Below, one piece after another: positions 50,133-58,168 of a stretch of 64,000 bases of DNA. The notes under the pieces are model-generated. The model saw nothing but the letters and a program-made list of their open reading frames with translations. It was not told where the DNA came from and searched no databases. The DNA lies in assembly GCF_045863935.1 (NCBI RefSeq), contig NZ_BTVP01000018.1, positions 10,385 through 74,384 on the forward strand. The letters are read 5' to 3'. How positions within the stretch are numbered: position 1 is the first letter of the stretch; the number at the start of each line of letters is the position of its first letter. Source of the DNA: Parvibaculum sp045863935 (GTDB taxonomy: Bacteria > Pseudomonadota > Alphaproteobacteria > Parvibaculales > Parvibaculaceae). Position numbers and translations under genes: made by a program.

Positions 50133-50942
50133 ATGCCCTTCGCCAAGGCCGGCGATATCGACATCTTCTACGAGCGCGTGGGGTCAGGCCCCCGCCTCCT
50201 CTTCATCTCCGGCACCGGCGGCGATCTTCGCCTTCGCCCCAACGTGCTCGACGGCCCCTTCCCGAAGCACTTCGATATGCTGGCCTATGACCAGCGCGGC
50301 CTCGGGCAAACGTCCAAGCCCGACGAGCCCTACAGCATGGCGCAATATGCCGAAGACGCCGTGAACCTCATGGCCGCCATCGGCTGGGGCTCGGCGCTGG
50401 TGGTCGGCGTCTCCTTCGGCGGCATGGTCGCGCAGGAGCTCGCCATCAATCACCCGCATGTGGTCGAAGGCCTCGTGCTGGCCTGCACCTCGCCAGGCGG
50501 CGCGGGTGGTGCCTCCTACCCGCTGCACAAGCTCATGGACATGGGGAACGAGGAGCGCGCGCGCTTCATGATCCCGATTTCCGATACGCGCCACGACGAG
50601 GTCTGGGCGAAAGCGAATCCCGAGACCTACGAACAAATCGTCGCCATGGCCGCCGCCGATCCTTACGCGGGCGAAGAGGGCCACGACATGGGCCGCCGCC
50701 GCCAGCTCGAGGCCCGCGCGATGCACGACACATGGAACCGCCTCGACCAGATCCGCTGCCCGACCCTCATCTGCGGCGGCAAGTATGACGGCATCGCCCT
50801 TCCCGAGACGCAGGAACTCATGGCCTCCCGCATCCGCGGCGCCGAACTCCGCTTCTTCGATGGCGGCCACCTCTTCATGCTGCAGGACCGCACGGCACTG
50901 CCCGCCATGATCTCGTTCCTGAAGGGCGAAGAGGCGGGCTAG
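50133..50942 (+). CDS. Alpha/beta hydrolase
   Basis: 269 residues. Nucleophile elbow GVSFGGM, oxyanion region ISGTGGDLR, acid in GGKYDGIALP and His in FFDGGHLFMLQD. Looks like a soluble esterase/lactonase of the 3-oxoadipate-enol-lactonase-like group. AGAGGACC precedes ATG 50133. Substrate unknown. Confidence 0.9.
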   Translation: MPFAKAGDIDIFYERVGSGPRLLFISGTGGDLRLRPNVLDGPFPKHFDMLAYDQRGLGQTSKPDEPYSMAQYAEDAVNLMAAIGWGSALVVGVSFGGMVAQELAINHPHVVEGLVLACTSPGGAGGASYPLHKLMDMGNEERARFMIPISDTRHDEVWAKANPETYEQIVAMAAADPYAGEEGHDMGRRRQLEARAMHDTWNRLDQIRCPTLICGGKYDGIALPETQELMASRIRGAELRFFDGGHLFMLQDRTALPAMISFLKGEEAG

Positions 50943-51049
50943 CCGGCAAACTGTGTTTCGGACGCCCACCCTTGTCCGGCAGTACCGCCCCATGCAAAGA
51001 TAATGGTGAACATTAAGCCGCGCTTTCAAAGCGGCTAAGGGAGCGAAAC

Positions 51050-52588
51050 ATGGGCCGCAAGATCCTCTTCATCACCACCGACCAGATGCGCTTCGACGCC
51101 ATCGGCGCGAACGGCCAGAAGATCGCGCGGACGCCCGCCATCGACGCCCTCGCCGCCAACGGCATCAACTACACCCGCGCGCATAACCAGAACGTCGTCT
51201 GCATGCCCGCCCGCTCGACCATGATCACCGGGCAATATGTCTCGACGCATGGCGTCTGGATGAATGGCGTGCCGCTGCCGGAAGACGCGCCCTCCGTCGC
51301 GCAATATCTCCACGACAAGGCGGGCTACAAGACCGCGCTCATCGGCAAGGCGCATTTCGAGCCCTTCATCGATCCGAAGCAGCAATTCTACGAAAGCCAG
51401 ATGGCGCGCAAGGGCGAGCACGGGCCGCATCGCGGCTTCGACTACATGGAACTCGCGACGCATTCGCCGCTGATCCTTCACTACGCCGAATGGATCAGGA
51501 AGAACGATCCGGATGCCTTCGGCTATTTCTATCAAAACCTCAACGAGAAGTTTCAGGTGAACGCGGCCGGCGGCGGCGACACCGGCGCCTGCCAGGTGCA
51601 TTTCAACCCGGTCTCCCGCGAGCATTATCACACCGACTGGGTGGCCGGCCGCACCGTCGACTGGCTCGCCACCGTCGGCGCGGAGGAAGACTGGTTCTGC
51701 TGGATGAGCTTCCCCGATCCGCACCACCCCTGGGATCCTCCGCAATCGGAGCTTCACCGCCATCCCTGGCGCGACACGCCCCTGCCGGAGTTCTATCCGG
51801 GCTCGAAGGAGAAGATCGAGAAAGTGCTGGCCGGCAAGCCGCGCCACTGGATGGAATGGTACAAGGGCGAGCGCGTGACGAATTTCGAGGCGCCGCCCGA
51901 ATTCCGCGCCTGCGACATGACGGCCGACCAGGTGCAGGAGATCAACGCCTTCACTCATGTCGAGAACGAGCTGATCGACGAAGCCGTCGCGAAGGTCATG
52001 GCCTATATCGAAAAGCGCGGCTGGGGCGACGATGTCGACATCGTCTTCACCACCGACCACGGCGAATTCCAGGGTGAGTTCGGCCTCCTCTTCAAGGGCC
52101 CCTATCACGTCGACGCATTGATGCGCCTGCCGATGATCTGGCGTCCCGCGAAATCCGCGAAAGTCGCGCCCGCAACGGTCGAAAAACCCGTCGGCCAGAT
52201 CGACCTCGCCCCCACCTTCTGCGAGATCGCGGGCCTCCCCGTGCCCGAATGGATGCAGGGCGCGCCCATGCCGAAATCGGAAATGGAAGCCGAGAAACAG
52301 AACCGCCAGCGCGTCTTCACCGAATGGGACTGTCAACATGTCGACGGCACGACGGTGGGGCTGCGCACCATCTACCGCGACGGCTACACCATCACGGCCT
52401 ATCTGCCGGGCACGATCTATGACGGCACGGAAGGCGAGCTCTACGACCACAATGAAGACCCCGGCCAGCTCCGCAATCTCTGGAACGATCCTTCCTATGC
52501 GGCGCTGAAATCCGATCTCCTCGCCGACCTCCGGGACGCCGAACCGCCGCATCGCACCCCGCGCCTCGAATGCGTCGCGCCGGTTTGA
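51050..52588 (+). CDS. Sulfatase-family hydrolase (Cys-type)
   Basis: 512 residues. ILFITTDQMRFDAIG carries N-terminal metal Asp residues; NVVCMPARSTMITGQY contains the CxPxR motif whose Cys is converted to formylglycine in active sulfatases; DIVFTTDHGEFQGEFGLL supplies the later metal ligands. Related to arylsulfatases and phosphonate monoester hydrolases. No export signal, so probably cytoplasmic. A formylglycine-generating enzyme is not in the window. Confidence 0.92.
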   Translation: MGRKILFITTDQMRFDAIGANGQKIARTPAIDALAANGINYTRAHNQNVVCMPARSTMITGQYVSTHGVWMNGVPLPEDAPSVAQYLHDKAGYKTALIGKAHFEPFIDPKQQFYESQMARKGEHGPHRGFDYMELATHSPLILHYAEWIRKNDPDAFGYFYQNLNEKFQVNAAGGGDTGACQVHFNPVSREHYHTDWVAGRTVDWLATVGAEEDWFCWMSFPDPHHPWDPPQSELHRHPWRDTPLPEFYPGSKEKIEKVLAGKPRHWMEWYKGERVTNFEAPPEFRACDMTADQVQEINAFTHVENELIDEAVAKVMAYIEKRGWGDDVDIVFTTDHGEFQGEFGLLFKGPYHVDALMRLPMIWRPAKSAKVAPATVEKPVGQIDLAPTFCEIAGLPVPEWMQGAPMPKSEMEAEKQNRQRVFTEWDCQHVDGTTVGLRTIYRDGYTITAYLPGTIYDGTEGELYDHNEDPGQLRNLWNDPSYAALKSDLLADLRDAEPPHRTPRLECVAPV

Positions 52589-52603
52589 GGTAATCCCTTT
52601 CTT

Positions 52604-52708
52604 CGTCATCGCGAGGCCGCGAAGCGGCCGTGGCGATCCAGGGGCCGCTTGTTCAGAGTCCGCCGCCCCTGGATTGCTTCGTCGGCCTGCGGCCTTCTCG
52701 CAATGACG
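52604..52708. repeat. Intergenic palindromic repeat, family 2 copy 1
   Basis: Begins CGTCATCGCGAGG and ends TCTCGCAATGACG, with inner hairpins GGCCGCGAAGCGGCC and GGCCTGCGGCC and long central arms (GATCCAGGGGC..GCCCCTGGATTG). Second copy at 53614-53715. Occupies the gap between the sulfatase and crotonase genes. Confidence 0.8.
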
Positions 52709-52789
52709 GTTGTTTTATCGCCGGTTGCCAGCATCCCGCCCCGCCTGTATCCCAGACAGCAGCGAAACACCTGATCCGGGAACAGCCCC

Positions 52790-53590
52790 ATGTCCATCTC
52801 CTCCCCCACCTCGAAAATGATCGCGAAGAAAGACGGCGCGATCGGCTGGATGATCTTCAACAATCTCGAGCGGCTCAACGCCGTCAGCCTCGAAATGTGG
52901 CAGGCGGTGCCGGAAATCCTCTCCGCCTTCGAGGCCGACGAGGAAATCCGCGTCATCGTGCTCACCGGCGCAGGCGACCGTGCCTTCGTCGCCGGCGCCG
53001 ACATTTCGCAATTCGGCGAAAGCCGCTCCTCGGCGGAAGGCATCCTCGCCTATGAGCAGGCGACCGAACGCGCCTTCAACGCCATCGCGGAAACGCGCAA
53101 GCCCACCATCGCCATGATCGACGGCTATTGCATCGGCGGCGGCCTCGGCATCGCGCTCTCCTGCGACATGCGCATCGCCGCCGAAGGCTCGACCTTCGGC
53201 ATCCCGGCCGCAAAGCTCGGCCTCGCTTACGGCGCCGGCGGCACAGGCCGCCTCGTCCATCTCGTCGGGCCTTCCTTTGCCAAGGAGATCTTCTTCACCG
53301 CCCGCCGCTTCACCTGCGACGAAGCGCTCGCCATGGGCCTCGTCAATCGCGTGACGACGAAGGAAGCGCTTGAAAATTTCGTCCGCGACTACGCCGCCCT
53401 CATCGCCGAGAATGCGCCCCTCACCGTCAACACCGCCAAGCAGGTCGTCGACGAATTCACGAAGGCGCCCGGCAATTTCGACGGCGGCAAATGCGAGGCG
53501 CTCATCGCCCGCTGCTTCGCCAGCGACGACTACAAGGAAGGCCGCGCCGCCTTCATGGAAAAAAGAAAGCCGGTTTTCAGGGGAAAATAG
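52790..53590 (+). CDS. Enoyl-CoA hydratase/isomerase family protein
   Basis: 266 residues. IGWMIFNNLERLNAVSLEMW, GDRAFVAGADISQF (oxyanion hole), DGYCIGGGLGIALSCDMRI and the Glu-position block GIPAAKLGLAYGAGGTGRL in which the first catalytic Glu is replaced by Ala (PAAKLG for PEvklG). It is therefore unlikely to be a normal hydratase. A clear family C-terminus EKRKPVFRGK follows. Flanked on both sides by family-2 repeats. Confidence 0.88.
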   Translation: MSISSPTSKMIAKKDGAIGWMIFNNLERLNAVSLEMWQAVPEILSAFEADEEIRVIVLTGAGDRAFVAGADISQFGESRSSAEGILAYEQATERAFNAIAETRKPTIAMIDGYCIGGGLGIALSCDMRIAAEGSTFGIPAAKLGLAYGAGGTGRLVHLVGPSFAKEIFFTARRFTCDEALAMGLVNRVTTKEALENFVRDYAALIAENAPLTVNTAKQVVDEFTKAPGNFDGGKCEALIARCFASDDYKEGRAAFMEKRKPVFRGK

Positions 53591-53613
53591 GAAAATTTTT
53601 CCATTTCTTCTTT

Positions 53614-53715
53614 CGTCATTGCGAGGAGCGAAGCGACGAAGCAATCCATGGGCCGCAGAGGCAATCCTCGCCGCTATGGATCGCCACGGCCGCTTTCAGC
53701 GGCCTCGCAATGACG
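53614..53715. repeat. Intergenic palindromic repeat, family 2 copy 2
   Basis: Begins CGTCATTGCGAGGAGCG and ends CTCGCAATGACG, with arms GAAGCAATCCATGG and CCATGGATTG-type pairing in the middle and GGCCGC..GCGGCC near the end. Same ends as the copy at 52604-52708; the two flank one crotonase gene. Confidence 0.8.
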
Positions 53716-53792
53716 ACGCTTCTCTTTTCTTCGGCGCAGCGGCTAACATGCACTCATAAAAACAATCAAGAACCGAAAACAGGGAGAACATC

Positions 53793-54656
53793 ATGGGACG
53801 TCTCGACGGCAAGGTCGCCATCATCACCGGCGGCACAAGCGGCATCGGCCGCGGCACGGTCGATCTTTTCCTCAAGGAAGGCGCGAAGGTCGTCGCCGCC
53901 GACCTGCAGGACCACAAGGGTGAGGCGATGGAGCGCGAGCTTGGAGAGAACTTCTCCTATTGCCGCACCAATGTCGCGCATGAGAACGAGATGAAAAACC
54001 TCGTCGCCCACACCGTGAAGAAGTTCGGCCGTCTCGACGTCCTCTTCAACAATGCAGGCTATGGCGGCGTCGGCGGCGAACTCGCCGGGATCGACATGAA
54101 CGGCTTCGACGAAACCGTCGGCGTGCTGCTGAAAGGTGTCGTGCTCGGTTACAAATATGCCGTGCCCCACATGAAGGCGCAGCAGTCCGGCTCGATCATT
54201 TCAACCGCCTCCGTCGCCGGTCTCCAGGCGGGCTTCGGTCCCCTTGTCTATTCCGCCTGCAAGGCCGCCGTGCACCACTTCTCGCGCTGCGCCGCGCTCG
54301 AACTCGCGCCCCATTTCGTGCGCTCCAACGCGATCTGCCCCGGCGGCATCGCCACCTCCATCTTCGGTTCGGGCCTCGGTCTCGGCACGCAGGTCGCCGA
54401 CCAGTTCGCCGAGGTGATGAAGACGCATCTTGCGAAGATACAGCCGACGCCGCGCTCGGGGCTCCCGGAAGACATCGCCAATGCGGCCCTCTTCCTCGCC
54501 AGCGACGAGTCCACCTTCGTCAACGGCCAGACCATCGCCGTCGACGGCGCGCTTACCGCAGGGCCTATGAACACGCTCGGCAAGCGCATCGATTTCGAAA
54601 AGGTGATCTCCGACTTCCTCTCGAGCCTGCCGGAAGACGCGAAGAAACCGGCATAG
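53793..54656 (+). CDS. SDR-family oxidoreductase
   Basis: 287 residues. ITGGTSGIGRGTVDLFLKEG, AADLQDH, NNAGYGGVGG, catalytic Ser in ISTASVAGLQ, YSACKAAVHH with Tyr and Lys, and TIAVDGALTAGP. Asp after strand 2 favours NAD. Similar to cyclopentanol/sterol dehydrogenase-like SDRs. AGGGAGA precedes ATG 53793. Confidence 0.92.
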   Translation: MGRLDGKVAIITGGTSGIGRGTVDLFLKEGAKVVAADLQDHKGEAMERELGENFSYCRTNVAHENEMKNLVAHTVKKFGRLDVLFNNAGYGGVGGELAGIDMNGFDETVGVLLKGVVLGYKYAVPHMKAQQSGSIISTASVAGLQAGFGPLVYSACKAAVHHFSRCAALELAPHFVRSNAICPGGIATSIFGSGLGLGTQVADQFAEVMKTHLAKIQPTPRSGLPEDIANAALFLASDESTFVNGQTIAVDGALTAGPMNTLGKRIDFEKVISDFLSSLPEDAKKPA

Positions 54657-54664
54657 GGCCGGAA

Positions 54665-54683
54665 CGTACACTAAATCGGTACG
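54665..54683. promoter_or_regulatory. HigA operator site 1
   Basis: CGTAC-N9-GTACG. Same half-sites and spacing as the site at 54696-54718. Confidence 0.6.
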
Positions 54684-54695
54684 CTTCGCTTGAAA

Positions 54696-54718
54696 AACGT
54701 ACTAAAATCGTGTACGTT
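54696..54718. promoter_or_regulatory. HigA operator site 2
   Basis: AACGTAC-N9-GTACGTT, 7-bp arms, overlapping the likely promoter (TTGAAA at 54690-54695 is a candidate -35) and ending five bases before the higB start. Confidence 0.65.
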
Positions 54719-54723
54719 CTGGC

Positions 54724-55011
54724 ATGATAAAGAGCTTTCGCGACAAGCGCACGGCGGCGCTGGCCGAGGGAACAGTCCCCAAAGGCGTCCCCACGGACAT
54801 TGCGCGCCGGGCGGTTGTGAAGCTCTTCCTGATCGACACGGCCACCCGCATCGAGGATTTGCGTGTTCCTCCCGGCAACGAGCTGGAAAAGTTGAAGGGG
54901 GACCGCGCCGGTCAGCACTCGATCAGGGTCAACCGGCAATGGCGTATCTGTTTTGTCTGGCGAGACGGTGACGCTTATGAAACCAACTGGGCGACTATCA
55001 CAGTTGAGTAA
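54724..55011 (+). CDS. higB: HigB-type toxin (RelE superfamily mRNA interferase)
   Basis: 95 residues. MIKSFRDKRTAALAEG, ARRAVVKLFLIDTATRIEDL, and LKGDRAGQHSIRVNRQWRIC are the HigB pattern, with the basic catalytic residues of the RelE fold. It would cut mRNA on the ribosome. There is no Shine-Dalgarno and the operator ends five bases before the ATG, so the toxin may be translated from a near-leaderless mRNA. Toxin-first order is the HigBA arrangement. Confidence 0.93.
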   Translation: MIKSFRDKRTAALAEGTVPKGVPTDIARRAVVKLFLIDTATRIEDLRVPPGNELEKLKGDRAGQHSIRVNRQWRICFVWRDGDAYETNWATITVE

Positions 55012-55022
55012 AAGGAGATCGC

Positions 55023-55322
55023 ATGACCCGCAAGATTCCGCTTCCCCATCCGGGCGCCGTCCTCCGGGAGGAATTTCTGGAGCCGATGGGCCTGTCGGTT
55101 TATGCGCTGGCAAAGGCGATTGGCGTATCGCGCAGCCGCCTCAATGAAATCTGTAACGGGCGGCAGGGCATCACCGCCAATATTGCACTTCGCCTCGGTC
55201 GCTTCTTCGAGGTAGACCCGCAATGGTTCATGAACATGCAGGCGAAATACGACCTGCACGTCGCCTCGAAAAAGCTCACAGGCACGCTCGCGAAGATTGA
55301 GCCCCACAGCCAGGCAGCCTGA
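55023..55322 (+). CDS. higA: HigA-type antitoxin (XRE-family HTH)
   Basis: 99 residues. HPGAVLREEFLEPMGLSVYA and LAKAIGVSRSRLNEICNGRQ form the helix-turn-helix of HigA/VapI antitoxins; the C-terminal half (FFEVDPQWFMNMQAKYDL) is the family tail. AGGAG lies six bases before ATG 55023. It neutralises HigB and probably binds the two CGTAC-N9-GTACG sites upstream to autorepress. Confidence 0.95.
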   Translation: MTRKIPLPHPGAVLREEFLEPMGLSVYALAKAIGVSRSRLNEICNGRQGITANIALRLGRFFEVDPQWFMNMQAKYDLHVASKKLTGTLAKIEPHSQAA

Positions 55323-55355
55323 CCCGTGCGGCGAGCGGCGGGGTGCGCCCCGCCG

Positions 55356-55748
55356 TCACGCCGCCTCGATCGTCACCTTGTTCGGATAGAAGGCCATATA
55401 GTCCCTGATGCCCGCGACCTCGACGAACGGGTCTTCGTAGGACCAGACGGCATTGACGATTTCCTCGTCGCCGGTCTTCACGCTCCAGTAATGCGCCTCG
55501 CCCTTGAAAGGGCACCAGCTCCGGTTCTCGGTCGGCTTCAAAAGCTCCATCCGCACGTCCCGGCGCGGAATGTAGAAGACCGGCGCATATTCGCCTTCGA
55601 AAAGCTCCAGCGCGTCCCGCGTATCGGCGATCGTCTCACCATTCGCCGTCACGCGCACATGCCGCCCCGCTTGCATCACCCGCAGCAGGTGGTTCGGATG
55701 GCTCTCATAGCCCGATTTATGCTCTTTTCCGGAAACAAGCGTTCCCAT
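55356..55748 (-). CDS. DUF427 domain protein
   Basis: 130 residues from ATG 55748 (GGAGG six bases upstream). VRVTANGETIADTRDALELFEG, YAPVFYIPRRDVRMELL, CPFKGEAHYWSVK and AVWSYEDPFVEVAGI are the DUF427 signature. Small beta-fold of unknown function. The longer frame upstream lacks similarity. Confidence 0.93.
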   Translation of the reverse strand: MGTLVSGKEHKSGYESHPNHLLRVMQAGRHVRVTANGETIADTRDALELFEGEYAPVFYIPRRDVRMELLKPTENRSWCPFKGEAHYWSVKTGDEEIVNAVWSYEDPFVEVAGIRDYMAFYPNKVTIEAA

Positions 55749-55856
55749 GGCCGCCCTCCTTTCTGTTTCTCGGAAAGAGATGGGTCTCTCGCAAGGATTT
55801 GGCAACCTCCCGCGCCTAGCTTAACCATTGGAGATGTATGCCCGGAAGCATTCGCT

Positions 55857-56231
55857 ATGGCCGAACCCTCGGAAATCGAACAAGGAATCGGACCGCAAGG
55901 CGCCGTAGAACAAGAACGGCGCCAGTTCCGCCGCATCGCCACGCGGATCGAGGGCCGCATCGTCTTTGCCGGTGTCGATGCGGAATGCCTCGTCCATGAA
56001 ATGTCCGTCTCCGGCGCCATCGTGGAGGTTCTCCCCCTGCCCGCGCTCGAAACGGAAGTCGCGCTCGACGTGCCGGAAGTCGGCTTTGCCCGCGGCGTCG
56101 CGAAGCGTTATCCGGAACCCCATCTCGTTTCGGTCGAGCTCGCCACGCCGCCCGCGCGACGCGACCGCCTGACGGACAAGCTGATCCTCGCTGCCTTCCG
56201 TCACCCGCCCCTCCCTGGCTCTGACGATTAG
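55857..56231 (+). CDS. PilZ-domain protein
   Basis: 124 residues. The c-di-GMP motif is ERRQFRR near residue 20 and the second element HEMSVSGAIVEV near 46. Single PilZ domain with short termini. ATG 55857 has GGAAG upstream. Together with the double-PilZ gene at 32903 it gives the window two potential c-di-GMP receptors. Confidence 0.8.
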   Translation: MAEPSEIEQGIGPQGAVEQERRQFRRIATRIEGRIVFAGVDAECLVHEMSVSGAIVEVLPLPALETEVALDVPEVGFARGVAKRYPEPHLVSVELATPPARRDRLTDKLILAAFRHPPLPGSDD

Positions 56232-56320
56232 TCGAAACCCGGCGCTCCGCCCGATCTTTAGTTGGGCCTGACGCGCCCACTCGTTAAACTCCCCCGCAAA
56301 GTCATCAGGGGAGAAGTCTC

Positions 56321-57112
56321 ATGTCGCAGCTCAAGGACAAGGTCGCCATCGTCACGGGTTCCGCCACGGGCCTCGGCGCCGCCGTCGCGCTGCAGCTTGC
56401 GGACAAGGGCTGCAACGTCGTCATCAACTACACGAAGAGCGAAAAGGAAGCGAAGGAAACGCTTGCCGCCTGCGAGACGAAAGGTGTCCAGGCGCTGCTC
56501 GCCCAGGGCGACGTGAGCGAGGATGCCGATTGCCGCCGCATCGTGGACGAGACGGTGAAGAAATGGGGCCGCGTCGACGTGCTGGTCAACAATGCGGGCG
56601 GCACCAAATTCGCGAACCACGCCGAACTCGACGAGTTGAACGCCGAAGACTTCCTCTGGATCTACAAGGTGAACGTCGTCGGCGCCTATCAGATGATCCG
56701 CGCCTGCGCGCCGCACATGAAACAGGCGGGCAAGGGCTCGGTCGTGAACATCTCCTCCATCGCGGGCGTCACGGGCATCGGCTCATCGGTCGCCTATGCG
56801 GCATCCAAGGGTGCGCTCAACACCATGACGCTCTCGCTCGCACGCTCACTCGCGCCGAAAATCCGCGTCAACGCCGTCTGCCCCGGCTTCATCGGCACGC
56901 GCTGGTTCTCGGACCGCTTCGGCCAGCAGACCTTCGAGGGCATCAAGCGCCAGCAGGAAGAATCGACACCGCTCGCCCGCGCCGGCACGCCCGAAGACAT
57001 CGCCACCGCCGTCGTCTTCTTCTGCGGCGAAGGCTCGGACCACATCACCGGCGAAACGCTCATCACGGATGCAGGCATGCATCTCGGCTTCGCCCCGCTG
57101 ACGGCGCGGTAG
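56321..57112 (+). CDS. SDR-family oxidoreductase (FabG-like)
   Basis: 263 residues. VTGSATGLGAAVALQLADKG, NNAGGTKFANHAEL, VNISSIAGVTGIGSSVAYAA (Ser and Tyr with Lys at ASKGALN), and NAVCPGFIGTRWF are the SDR blocks. The pattern after strand 2 (NYTKSEKEA) is of the NADP-binding kind, so it is closest to 3-oxoacyl-ACP reductase-like SDRs. Acyl or small ketone substrate likely. Confidence 0.93.
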   Translation: MSQLKDKVAIVTGSATGLGAAVALQLADKGCNVVINYTKSEKEAKETLAACETKGVQALLAQGDVSEDADCRRIVDETVKKWGRVDVLVNNAGGTKFANHAELDELNAEDFLWIYKVNVVGAYQMIRACAPHMKQAGKGSVVNISSIAGVTGIGSSVAYAASKGALNTMTLSLARSLAPKIRVNAVCPGFIGTRWFSDRFGQQTFEGIKRQQEESTPLARAGTPEDIATAVVFFCGEGSDHITGETLITDAGMHLGFAPLTAR

Positions 57113-57138
57113 AAGTTTTCAAAACAACAAACAAAGAA

Positions 57139-57232
57139 CGTCATGGCCCGGCTTGTCCGGGCCATCCACGTCTTTCTTCATTCGAGTCCTTCCGCGAAGA
57201 CGTGGATGACCCGCATAAAGCGGGTCATGACG
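57139..57232. repeat. Cloverleaf-like intergenic repeat, family 1 copy 2
   Basis: Same outer CGTCATGG / TCATGACG arms, hairpins GGCCCGG..CCGGGCC and GACCCGC..GCGGGTC, and central ATCCACGTCTT / AAGACGTGGAT as the copy at 6846-6935. Loop bases and hairpin stems differ by compensating changes. Confidence 0.8.
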
Positions 57233-57258
57233 AATGTCTTTTCACACTCCGTCATTGC

Positions 57259-58008
57259 TCATTCCCCCAAAAACCCCAGCACCGCTTCCTTGTACGCCCG
57301 GTCCCCCACCGTCTTCATGTGGTCGCGCTTCGGCACCGTGAAGGACTCTCCCCTGGGCATCCGTTCCGCCAGCGGTCCCGGCGCACCCGCCTGCACATCG
57401 GCCTCTCCCGCAACGACGAGCACGGGCCGCGTGATGCGCGACAAGCCATCGACGGGAAAAGGCGCACGCACCGCCTCGAAACAGGCGGCGAGTGCCTCCC
57501 TGTCCTGCTTGTTCTGGTCGGCGAAAGTCCGAAACAACAGCGCGCCCTTGTCCTCGATGCTTGCCGGATCGTCCGTCAGCAGCGCCTCGATCACGGGGCC
57601 TGGATTCCGCTTCGGATCGAGCAGCTTCGCGCCGACGCCCGCTGCGACGATCCTGTCGAAGCGTTCCGGAGCTTCCATCGCCGCGACGAGCGCGACCATC
57701 GCCCCCATCGAATAGCCCATGAGGTCGGCCCCCGGTTCTCCCAGATGATCGAGCAGCGCCACGAGATCGCCCGCCATCGCGGAAAGCGTATAGGCATGCG
57801 CGTCATGCGGCTTGCCGCTTGCCCCATGCCCGCGCATGTCCGGCATGATGACGCGGTACCCGGCTTGCGTCAGCGTCTTCACCCAGCCTGTCGCAACCCA
57901 GTTCACCTCATGCGTCGAGGCAAACCCATGCGCCAGCATCACCGGGCTCCCCTCGCCCGCCACCGCATAGGCAATCCGCACACCGTCATCCGCCTCGAAG
58001 AATTCCAT
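57259..58008 (-). CDS. Alpha/beta hydrolase
   Basis: 249 residues from ATG 58008 (GGAGA nine bases upstream). MLAHGFASTHEVNW, MPDMRGHGASGKPHD and the nucleophile elbow LMGYSMGAMVAL. The C-terminal His is in PKRDHMKTVGD. A paralog is at 62202-62972, with shared blocks ATGWVKTLT/RTGWVQALT and HGAS. Esterase-like; substrate unknown. Confidence 0.9.
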   Translation of the reverse strand: MEFFEADDGVRIAYAVAGEGSPVMLAHGFASTHEVNWVATGWVKTLTQAGYRVIMPDMRGHGASGKPHDAHAYTLSAMAGDLVALLDHLGEPGADLMGYSMGAMVALVAAMEAPERFDRIVAAGVGAKLLDPKRNPGPVIEALLTDDPASIEDKGALLFRTFADQNKQDREALAACFEAVRAPFPVDGLSRITRPVLVVAGEADVQAGAPGPLAERMPRGESFTVPKRDHMKTVGDRAYKEAVLGFLGE

Positions 58009-58168
58009 GAATTTTCTCTCCAACTCCTCGAAAATACCCACCCGCCCTTGGGGGCGGGTCGAAAATTTCGAGCTTGCGACGAAATTTTCGGGGCGGGGGA
58101 AGGCTTCTGCGTAGGTAGAAAATATCGTGGCAACGGTCTACCCTTCTTCAAAACACCGGGAGAAGAGA

